From positions 1-5,120 of the forward strand of contig JANXQG010000511.1 of the NCBI GenBank assembly GCA_025356915.1: a DNA stretch of 5,120 nt, given 5' to 3'. The notes beneath the pieces were generated by a model. It saw nothing but the letters and a program-made list of their open reading frames with translations, searched no databases and had not been told where the DNA came from. A program made the translations under genes and the position numbers. Position 1 is the first letter of the stretch; each line of letters begins with the position of its first letter. This document shows, piece after piece, positions 1 to 4,676 of the stretch. The stretch is from Planctomycetota bacterium. GTDB taxonomy: Bacteria; Planctomycetota; Planctomycetia; Pirellulales; Thermoguttaceae.

Positions 1-1467
1 CTGTGCGGTCCGACGGTCTACAAACCGAGTCACATCGGGCACATGGTCGGTCCGGTAATTTTCGACGCCATCAAGCGTTACCTGACCTACTCGGGCTATG
101 AAGTTACCTTCGTCGTGAACATTACCGATGTGGACGACAAACTGATCAACGAGTCCAACGCTCGTGGGATATCCATGGCCGCACTGGCCGAAGAGATGAC
201 GACCGACTATCTGCGGAACATCCATGCCTTGGGCGTGGACACGATCGACCAATTCCCCCGCTGCACGGACAACATCGGCGAAATCATCGAATTCATCGAG
301 ACTTTGATGGAGAAGGGATTTGCCTACCTGTCCGAAGGCGATGTCTATTTTGATGTAGCCAAGGACCATAATTACGGCAAGCTGAGCAACCGCAGCACGG
401 AAGAAATGCAGGGCGAAGGGGGCAGCATGGCCGAGCGGAAGCACAACGCGGCCGACTTCGCCTTGTGGAAGACGGCTAAGCCGGGCGAGCCTTCTTGGCC
501 CAGCCCCTGGGGACCTGGCCGGCCGGGCTGGCATATCGAGTGCTCGGCCATGAGCCGTCGCCTGCTCGGTCAGACCTTTGACATCCACGGCGGCGGGCTG
601 GACCTGATCTTCCCTCACCACGAGAACGAAGTGGCCCAGAGCGAATGCGCCCATGGCAAGCCGATGGCCAAGTACTGGCTGCACAACGGCTTGCTTCAAG
701 CTGCGGACGAAGTCGGCAAACTTGGCGGCCGGGCGACGCGCTCGGCGAATGGGGATATTGACGCCCAGATTGCCAATAAAGTCAGTAAATCGAAGGGATC
801 GGTGCCATTTCGGGAATTGCTCGATCAATTCAGTGCCGAAACGATCCGATTCTTCCTCCTCGCCACGCACTATCGCCGTCCGGTCGAGTATAGCGAAACC
901 CGATTGCGCGAGACCGAAGCGGCACTGGAGAATTTCTATCGCTTCTTCAAGCGTTACGAGCGAGTAACCGGCGAGAGTTTTTATGCGATTATCCCGCCAC
1001 TACGCCGCCCGCAAGGCGATTTCGACCCGGGCGACGATGCCCTGCTCAAGGATGTGGTCCAGCATCGCAACCGCTTCCTTGACGCCATGGACGACGACTT
1101 CAACACCGGCGGGGCGATGGGCGACGTGTTTGAACTGCTCCGCCGCTTGAATAAATATATTGACGACGAGAGGCTGGAAAAGAAAGAGGCCCAAACGCCC
1201 GCCAATCGCGCTTCGCTCCGCCGTGGCGCGACGGTCTTTCGCGAGATGGGTGCCGTCATGGGGCTCTTTCGCCAACCGCCTGCGGAAAAGCAGTCCGGCG
1301 GCGATAACGAACTGATCGGCAAGCTGATGGGCCTTTTGATCGAACTGAGGGCCGAATCCCGCAAGAAGAAAGATTTTGCCACGGCCGACCAAATTCGCAA
1401 GCGGCTCGCTGAAATCGGCGTCATCCTGGAAGACCGCCCCGGCGGCACCGAATGGACCGTGAACTAG
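1..1467 (+). CDS. cysS: Cysteinyl-tRNA synthetase, 5'-truncated by window edge
   Basis: This cytoplasmic class I aminoacyl-tRNA synthetase charges tRNA-Cys with cysteine using ATP. The frame is open from base 1 and the true start lies upstream: the first visible residues, LCGPTVY...HIGH, match the family's N-terminal motif, normally about 27 residues from the start. The Met codon at 43 is internal. The visible 488 residues contain the HIGH signature (bases 31-42). The expected zinc ligands are the first visible Cys (base 4), Cys in GWHIECSAM (541-543), and His (616-618) and Glu (628-630) in PHHENE. The second ATP signature is KVSKS (778-792). The C-terminal part holds the helical domain, ending with ADQIRKRLAEIGVILED. 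About 31 residues separate His of HNGLL from KVSKS, against roughly 9 in E. coli, so there is an insertion of about 22 residues. It overlaps ruvC by 16 bases. Identification is very secure. Confidence 0.98.
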   Translation: MCGPTVYKPSHIGHMVGPVIFDAIKRYLTYSGYEVTFVVNITDVDDKLINESNARGISMAALAEEMTTDYLRNIHALGVDTIDQFPRCTDNIGEIIEFIETLMEKGFAYLSEGDVYFDVAKDHNYGKLSNRSTEEMQGEGGSMAERKHNAADFALWKTAKPGEPSWPSPWGPGRPGWHIECSAMSRRLLGQTFDIHGGGLDLIFPHHENEVAQSECAHGKPMAKYWLHNGLLQAADEVGKLGGRATRSANGDIDAQIANKVSKSKGSVPFRELLDQFSAETIRFFLLATHYRRPVEYSETRLRETEAALENFYRFFKRYERVTGESFYAIIPPLRRPQGDFDPGDDALLKDVVQHRNRFLDAMDDDFNTGGAMGDVFELLRRLNKYIDDERLEKKEAQTPANRASLRRGATVFREMGAVMGLFRQPPAEKQSGGDNELIGKLMGLLIELRAESRKKKDFATADQIRKRLAEIGVILEDRPGGTEWTVN

Positions 1468-1964
1468 TTATTACCAATCGCATCCTGGGCATTGACCCCG
1501 GCTTGAACATCACGGGCTACGGCGTGCTGGAAATCGGCAACGGGCCGCCGCGGTTGTGCGAGGCGGGCGTGGTCCGCGGCAGGTCGCGAGGCTCGCTCAC
1601 CGGCCGATTGCTAGAGATTCATCAGGGCGTGGCCGACGTAATCGCCACCCTACGGCCGAGTGTGATGGCCCTCGAACAACTTTATTCGCACTACGCGCGT
1701 CCGCGGACGGCCATCCTCATGGGCCATGCACGGGGCGTGATTTGCCTGGCGGCGGCCGAGGCGGGCATTCCCGTCATGCATTACGCCTCAACGCAGGTCA
1801 AGCGGATTCTCACCGGTGCCGGCCGTGCCGGCAAGCTGCAAATGCAAAGGGCCATCCAGCGCGAACTGCATCTGACGCAATTGCCCGAACCGCACGACGT
1901 TGCCGATGCCTTGGCCGTGGCGTTGTGCCATTGTTACTTGAAGGATAAACTAGGGGGGAAATGA
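1452..1964 (+). CDS. ruvC: Holliday junction resolvase RuvC
   Basis: This RNase H-fold endonuclease cuts Holliday junctions symmetrically, working with RuvAB after homologous recombination. It is 170 residues long, close to the 173 of E. coli RuvC. The four acidic metal-binding residues are recognisable: Asp15 in ILGIDPG, Glu75 in ALEQLY, and Asp149 and Asp152 in HDVADALAVALCH. The basic/Gly stretch GAGRAGKLQMQ (123-132) matches the family's conserved segment ahead of the last acidic pair. The ATG at 1452 lies inside the end of cysS and gives a 16-base overlap, so translation is probably coupled. I see no strong Shine-Dalgarno sequence. The start adds about eight residues before the usual M-R-I-L-G-I-D-P-G beginning, and no ATG or GTG lies closer in frame. 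The stop TGA lies in a short ATGACGA repeat. Product assignment is very secure; the exact start is slightly less so. Confidence 0.97.
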   Translation: MDRELVITNRILGIDPGLNITGYGVLEIGNGPPRLCEAGVVRGRSRGSLTGRLLEIHQGVADVIATLRPSVMALEQLYSHYARPRTAILMGHARGVICLAAAEAGIPVMHYASTQVKRILTGAGRAGKLQMQRAIQRELHLTQLPEPHDVADALAVALCHCYLKDKLGGK

Positions 1965-2021
1965 CGAATGACGAATCTAAGATCTCAAATCTTCGCCCCT
2001 AAGACTTAAGATATCAAATCG
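1961..2021. repeat. Repeat-like filler between ruvC and ruvA
   Basis: The spacer opens with two tandem copies of the 7-mer ATGACGA (1961-1967 and 1968-1974), the first overlapping the ruvC stop. It continues with two near-identical 15-mers, TAAGATCTCAAATCT (1978-1992) and TAAGATATCAAATCG (2007-2021), which differ at two positions. The stretch is AT-richer than the flanking genes and has no significant coding potential. From memory, similar short strings recur between genes in planctomycete genomes, but I cannot verify that here. It may simply be inert spacer. Confidence 0.45.
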
Positions 2022-2026
2022 AGGGA
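2021..2026 (+). promoter_or_regulatory. Ribosome binding site of ruvA
   Basis: GAGGGA lies six bases before the GTG at 2033. It supports this GTG as the start, and the resulting N-terminus VITKITGHL matches the usual M-I-(T/G)-K/R beginning of RuvA. Confidence 0.6.
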
Positions 2027-2032
2027 CACGAC

Positions 2033-2656
2033 GTGATCACCAAAATTACCGGCCATCTAGTTGCCCTGCACGACAACACGCTATCCCTGCGGATCGATGC
2101 CTTTGAATACGAGGTTCTCATTCCCGAGTTTACCCGGCGGCATTTGCAGCAGCAGATTGGTCAGCAGATCTGCCTGCACACGATCCAGTATCTCGAGGGC
2201 AATCCCATGCAGGGCCGTCTCACTCCGCGGCTGATCGGCTTCACGAGCGAGGTGGAACGCGAGTTCTTTGAATTGTTCTGCTCGGTCGACGGCGTTGGCG
2301 TTCGCAAGGCATTGCGAGCAATGGTGCGGCCGGTCAAGGAAGTGGCCACGGCCATTGAGGAGCAGGACACCAAGACGCTCTCGTCGTTGCCTGGTATCGG
2401 TGCCGCCATGTCGGAACGGATCATCGCGAAGCTCCGTCGCAAGGTGCCTAAGTTCGCCCTGATGGTCGTTCAGAAGGAATCCCGCACGGCGGACGTGGAA
2501 TCGGATGTCGTCGCCGAGACCTACGAAGTCCTCCGAAAGCTCGGCCACGCCGAGAGCGATGCCCGTCGATTGCTCGACACCGCCCTGGCTGCAAAAAAGA
2601 AATACAACGACGTCCAAGACCTGCTCCAGGCCATTTATCAGCAGACGCAGAAATAA
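2033..2656 (+). CDS. ruvA: Holliday junction DNA-binding subunit RuvA
   Basis: RuvA tetramers bind four-way junctions, hold them open and square, and load the RuvB rings. The 207-residue protein starts at GTG, supported by GAGGGA upstream. Domain I (about 1-70) is the OB-fold. Domain II (about 71-140) carries the two helix-hairpin-helix DNA-backbone contacts: VDGVGVRKAL with GVG at 87-89, and LPGIGAAMSERI with GIG at 121-123. A variable linker (about 142-158) leads to domain III (about 159-207), the small helical domain that contacts RuvB (ETYEVLRKLGHAESDAR). The acidic-pin region between the last OB strands is unusual: T-IQYLEGNPMQGRLTPRL-IGF is about six residues longer than in E. coli and has one Glu where E. 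coli has Glu-Asp. The gene sits between ruvC and ruvB; the 16-base gap to ruvB argues for one transcript. Confidence 0.96.
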   Translation: MITKITGHLVALHDNTLSLRIDAFEYEVLIPEFTRRHLQQQIGQQICLHTIQYLEGNPMQGRLTPRLIGFTSEVEREFFELFCSVDGVGVRKALRAMVRPVKEVATAIEEQDTKTLSSLPGIGAAMSERIIAKLRRKVPKFALMVVQKESRTADVESDVVAETYEVLRKLGHAESDARRLLDTALAAKKKYNDVQDLLQAIYQQTQK

Positions 2657-2672
2657 AAGTTGACCGTCTTCC

Positions 2673-3701
2673 ATGCCCCGCGAACCGATCATCCAGCCTA
2701 CAGTTATTTCCAACGACGAAGATCGCGATCTTCGCCCGCAGCGGATGCGCGATATGGTCGGCCAGCGCGATGTTCACGAGCGACTGGGCATTGCCGTCGA
2801 TGCCGCCTCGAAGCGCGGCGAACCGTTGGGCCATCTCCTCTTGGACGGCCCGCCCGGCCTGGGCAAAACGACCTTCGCCACCTGCATCCCGCACGACCTC
2901 GGCGTCAATGTACAGATCGCCAGCGGGGCCGCCCTGGCCGCCCCCAAGGATTTGCTCCCTTATCTGACGAACATCGAAGAACGATCGGTCCTGTTCATCG
3001 ATGAGATCCATCGCATGCCCAAGGCGGTCGAGGAATTCCTCTACCCGGCGATGGAGGATTTCCGCATCGACATCGTCCTTGGCGAAGGCGTGAACGCTCG
3101 TACGATCAACCTGCAAATCAAGCCCTTCACGCTCATCGGCGCCACAACCCGCACGGGCATGCTCTCCGCGCCTTTGCGCGACCGCTTTCAGATGCGCGAG
3201 CACCTCGACTTTTACAGTATCGAGGAACTTTCCGAGATCGTGACTCGCAACATGCGGAAACTCAAGGTCGATTCGGACGACGAGGCCGCCGTGGAAATCG
3301 CGATCCGCAGCCGCGGCACTCCGCGGCTGGCCAATAATCGGCTGCGTTGGGTTCGCGATTATGCCCTGAGCCGTAGCGACGGGCGAGTTTCACTGGCCGT
3401 CGCCCGCGATGCGCTGGAGATGCTGGGGATCGACCGCCTGGGCCTCGATCCACAAGACCGTAAGTATTTGGAGACGATTGCCCGTGTGTTCGGCGGCGGT
3501 CCGGTGGGGGTGGAAGCGGTCGCACACACGCTGAATCTCGAACCGGACACGCTCGTTGACGAGGTCGAGCCATTCTTGCTCCGCAAAGAGCTTGTCGTCC
3601 GCACCCCGCGTGGCCGCCGACTAACACCCGCGGCATTCGATCACCTGCGGATTACCCCTCCCGCCGATCCAGACCCTTCCGGCCAACAGAAGCTTTTCTA
3701 G
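2673..3701 (+). CDS. ruvB: Holliday junction branch migration ATPase RuvB
   Basis: RuvB is the hexameric AAA+ motor that pumps DNA through the RuvA-bound junction. The 342 residues match the family length. In order they show LRPQRMRDMVGQ (20-31) at the AAA+ start, Walker A GPPGLGKTT (59-67), Walker B LFIDEIH (107-113), and the RuvA-contacting hairpin region (about 130-150). These are followed by sensor 1 in IGATTR (155-160), the arginine-finger box APLRDRF (166-172) and sensor 2 in RGTPRLAN (214-221). The C-terminal winged helix ends with RTPRGRRLTPAAFDHL (310-325), the DNA-contacting element. The last residues form a Pro/Asp-rich tail ending QQKLF, which resembles the sliding-clamp binding pentapeptide. 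The start is the ATG 16 bases after ruvA; no strong Shine-Dalgarno precedes it, so reinitiation after ruvA is plausible. No clear terminator follows the TAG stop. Confidence 0.98.
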   Translation: MPREPIIQPTVISNDEDRDLRPQRMRDMVGQRDVHERLGIAVDAASKRGEPLGHLLLDGPPGLGKTTFATCIPHDLGVNVQIASGAALAAPKDLLPYLTNIEERSVLFIDEIHRMPKAVEEFLYPAMEDFRIDIVLGEGVNARTINLQIKPFTLIGATTRTGMLSAPLRDRFQMREHLDFYSIEELSEIVTRNMRKLKVDSDDEAAVEIAIRSRGTPRLANNRLRWVRDYALSRSDGRVSLAVARDALEMLGIDRLGLDPQDRKYLETIARVFGGGPVGVEAVAHTLNLEPDTLVDEVEPFLLRKELVVRTPRGRRLTPAAFDHLRITPPADPDPSGQQKLF

Positions 3702-3738
3702 TCCCGCCCCTTTTTCAGTCCAATCCCTTCCTCCTCCT
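3702..3738. other. Short spacer after ruvB, nothing recognised
   Basis: This pyrimidine-rich spacer (CCCCTTTTTC, TTCCTCCTCC) lies between the ruvB stop and the end of the HA-repeat remnant on the other strand. A T-run occurs at 3710-3714, but no hairpin precedes it, so I do not call an intrinsic terminator. Confidence 0.4.
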
Positions 3739-3888
3739 TTACTTCTTCCAAGCAAAGCCGATTTCCTCAAGCCGCCGAAACCGATCCTCACGCAACTTGC
3801 CCAGCCTTCTTCGGCGGCGTTGAACATTGACCTAATAACGAAGTACCGTATCATTGTTCATGTGCCTGAAGACGTTGCATTTGCAATT
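3739..3888 (-). pseudogene. Remnant of a helicase-associated (HA) repeat, Trp to stop
   Basis: Read on the minus strand, about 50 codons match one complete HA repeat (Pfam Helicase associated domain as I recall it). CNVFRHMNNDTVLRY is followed by a TAG (3832-3834) and then VNVQRRRRRLGKLREDRF and RRLEEIGFAW, ending at TAA (3739-3741). The family consensus has a CNVP-like start, an LGxWVxxQR core and a kL-x-x-x-R-x-x-x-LeaIGFxW end. The TAG stands exactly where the conserved Trp of LGxWV belongs, so a single TGG to TAG change explains it. HA repeats normally occur in tandem, often after a helicase, and in planctomycetes in long arrays. Here only one copy is left and no helicase is visible, so I infer a decayed gene end. 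It abuts the end of the PEP-CTERM remnant, suggesting a rearrangement junction near 3888. Motif identification is by eye. Confidence 0.68.
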
Positions 3889-3889
3889 C

Positions 3890-4201
3890 TTATTTCTTCC
3901 TCCTCTTCCACGCTCCGAACCCAACCATCAGCCCCGCCACCAAGAGAGCGAGGGTGCTCGGTTCGGGAACGGGATTGATCGGCGAGTTCATCGAGGCGGG
4001 CGAAGCCGAAACCGGCAAAGAGAAGACGATCGACCCGGCATTGAGGCCGCTGGGATCGTAGATAAACTTGGCACCGGCATCGATGGTCAAGCTATGCCCT
4101 TCGGGCAGGGTCGTACGCGAGGTCTAGTAGACCGTGCCGGCCTTTACGACCCTGCCCCCCGTATATTCGCTCGTTCCAGAGCATGTTGCCAGAGTACGGC
4201 A
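3890..4201 (-). pseudogene. 3' remnant of a beta-strand-repeat PEP-CTERM surface protein
   Basis: On the minus strand the C-terminus reads NPVPEPSTLALLVAGL..., a hydrophobic helix and KRRKK, then TAA (3890-3892). This is a complete PEP-CTERM sorting tail: a VPEP motif, a transmembrane segment and a basic end, the signal for export and processing by an exosortase-type system. Reading the same frame upstream through a TAG (4124-4126) gives SGTSEYTGGRVVKAGTVY, the stop, then TSRTTLPEGHSLTIDAGAKF and IYDPS. This is the autotransporter-associated beta-strand repeat pattern (nTYTGGTtvnaGTL...LP.gssLtvgagatfiFDPS). The TAG stands where Leu is usual, and TTG to TAG is one substitution. A second TAG bounds the frame at 4202-4204. 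No signal peptide or large passenger region remains, so this is very likely a broken tail of a once long secreted protein. The stretch after the TAG could only start at TTG 4090. Confidence 0.75.
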
Positions 4202-4435
4202 CTAGGCCAACCAAGGGAACCAGGGAAAGTATGACCAATCATACATCCCAGCCACATAGGCCAAACCCGAGCGGACATTGCTGGTTGTCGTAAGAATTCG
4301 TGTCATCCAAGGGGAAAGCAGAATTACGAGCAAAGCAGCAGCGAGAGTCGCGATTACTGATCGCTTGAGTAGCGGCCGCAGTACCGCCAGCAGCATCGAG
4401 CTTGCCCCGGCCACGAACAAGATATCGACACCCAA
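4202..4435 (-). CDS. Small hydrophobic membrane protein, possibly a degraded gene
   Basis: I do not recognise this gene. The frame encodes 77 residues from a TTG (4433-4435), with two likely membrane helices: VDILFVAGASSMLLAVL (about 3-19) and VIATLAAALLVILL (about 27-40). A polar loop with TTTSNVRSGL follows, and the protein ends in the aromatic tail YFPWFPWLA. The basic LRPLLKR between the helices suggests a cytoplasmic loop. The frame stays open upstream to a TGA at 4490-4492 (AYYNLRTAIKPQWCFV...) but has no ATG or GTG there. An ATG pair at 4491-4496 lies in another frame and reads MMTVSLLQSSDGNKAAVVLC before diverging, so a single frameshift near 4440 would join it to the hydrophobic part. 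No Shine-Dalgarno is evident. It shares strand and frame with the neighbouring PEP-CTERM remnant. It is either a tiny intact membrane protein or another decaying gene. Confidence 0.4.
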   Translation of the reverse strand: MGVDILFVAGASSMLLAVLRPLLKRSVIATLAAALLVILLSPWMTRILTTTSNVRSGLAYVAGMYDWSYFPWFPWLA

Positions 4436-4512
4436 GACAAAGCACCACTGCGGCTTTATTGCCGTCCGAAGATTGTAGTAAGCTGACCGTCATCATGGCT
4501 TGTCTATTTTAA

Positions 4513-4542
4513 CATAGGGGAAAATATCAGCAAAACCCTATG
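4513..4542. repeat. Inverted repeat, 7-base arms
   Basis: CATAGGG (4513-4519) and CCCTATG (4536-4542) are perfect reverse complements separated by 16 A-rich bases. No T-run follows on either strand, so it does not look like an intrinsic terminator. A regulator-binding site is possible, but the arms are short enough to arise by chance. Confidence 0.35.
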
Positions 4543-4575
4543 CGAAAATGCAGGGGAATGCCGTGGAATAGTTTT

Positions 4576-4604
4576 TTGACAGCAGTACTTGTCGTAATTT
4601 TTAC
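4576..4604 (+). promoter_or_regulatory. Possible promoter of the metallopeptidase gene
   Basis: A perfect TTGACA (4576-4581) is followed after 17 bases by TTTTAC (4599-4604), a poor -10 box. A better-looking TAATTT (4595-4600) has only 13 bases of spacing. The -35 overlaps the left arm of the inverted repeat at 4580-4609. The distance to the ATG at 4677 would give a leader of about 65 bases. Planctomycete promoters are poorly conserved, so this is tentative. Confidence 0.3.
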
Positions 4605-4609
4605 TGCTG
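4580..4609. repeat. Inverted repeat, 8-base arms, overlapping a -35-like box
   Basis: CAGCAGTA (4580-4587) and TACTGCTG (4602-4609) are perfect reverse complements with a 14-base centre. The pair sits over the TTGACA and the likely -10 area, the position expected for an operator upstream of the metallopeptidase gene. It could also form an RNA hairpin, but no T-run follows on the plus strand. Confidence 0.4.
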
Positions 4610-4658
4610 AATAGGATTACCCACACAGGATTTAAGACGAGGTGCATGCAATTTGACT

Positions 4659-4664
4659 AAGGAG
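4659..4664 (+). promoter_or_regulatory. Shine-Dalgarno for the metallopeptidase gene
   Basis: AAGGAG lies 12 bases before the ATG at 4677, slightly far. A nearer ATG at 4666 opens only a four-codon frame (M-R-A-L, stop) whose TGA overlaps the 4677 ATG. The frame of the gene is open back to 4611, but the only other candidate start there, TTG 4653, lies upstream of this site, so ATG 4677 is preferred. Confidence 0.5.
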
Positions 4665-4676
4665 AATGAGGGCCTT

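Larger units (their letters stand above)
4497..4676. other. AT-rich intergenic region
   Basis: This gap separates the minus-strand remnants from the plus-strand metallopeptidase gene, so it probably carries divergent promoters. It holds two perfect short inverted repeats, a TTGACA box and an AAGGAG Shine-Dalgarno, listed separately. On the minus strand, TAAAAT (4506-4511) could be a -10 box ten bases before the ATG at 4496, but no good -35 partner was found. No RNA gene was recognised. Confidence 0.5.

Noticed and set aside
981..1448. Long minus-strand open frames inside cysS, with similar ones in ruvA and ruvB
   Set aside because: They are antisense to genes with complete family motifs and are expected in GC-rich coding DNA.
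1961..2002. 13-codon frame starting with ATG that overlaps the ruvC stop (ATGA) after an AGGGGGG string
   Set aside because: It lies in the repeat-like filler, stops well before ruvA and has no recognisable product.
3771..3818. Perfect 9-base inverted repeat GCCGCCGAA / TTCGGCGGC, possible terminator after ruvB
   Set aside because: The loop is 30 bases, no T-run follows on either strand, and the arms fall in Arg-rich codons of the HA remnant, which explains them.
3621..3854. Minus-strand 77-codon open frame across the ruvB end
   Set aside because: It overlaps ruvB by about 80 bases, and the HA homology in the same area lies in a different minus-strand frame.
3832..4204. TAG as a recoded sense codon (three TAGs in the minus-strand frames)
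   Set aside because: cysS and ruvB both end in TAG at the expected protein length, and each internal TAG is one substitution from the expected Trp or Leu codon, so simple decay is more likely.
3854..4234. Plus-strand 126-codon open frame
   Set aside because: It is antisense to the HA and PEP-CTERM remnants, low in complexity and rich in Arg; it resembles a shadow frame.
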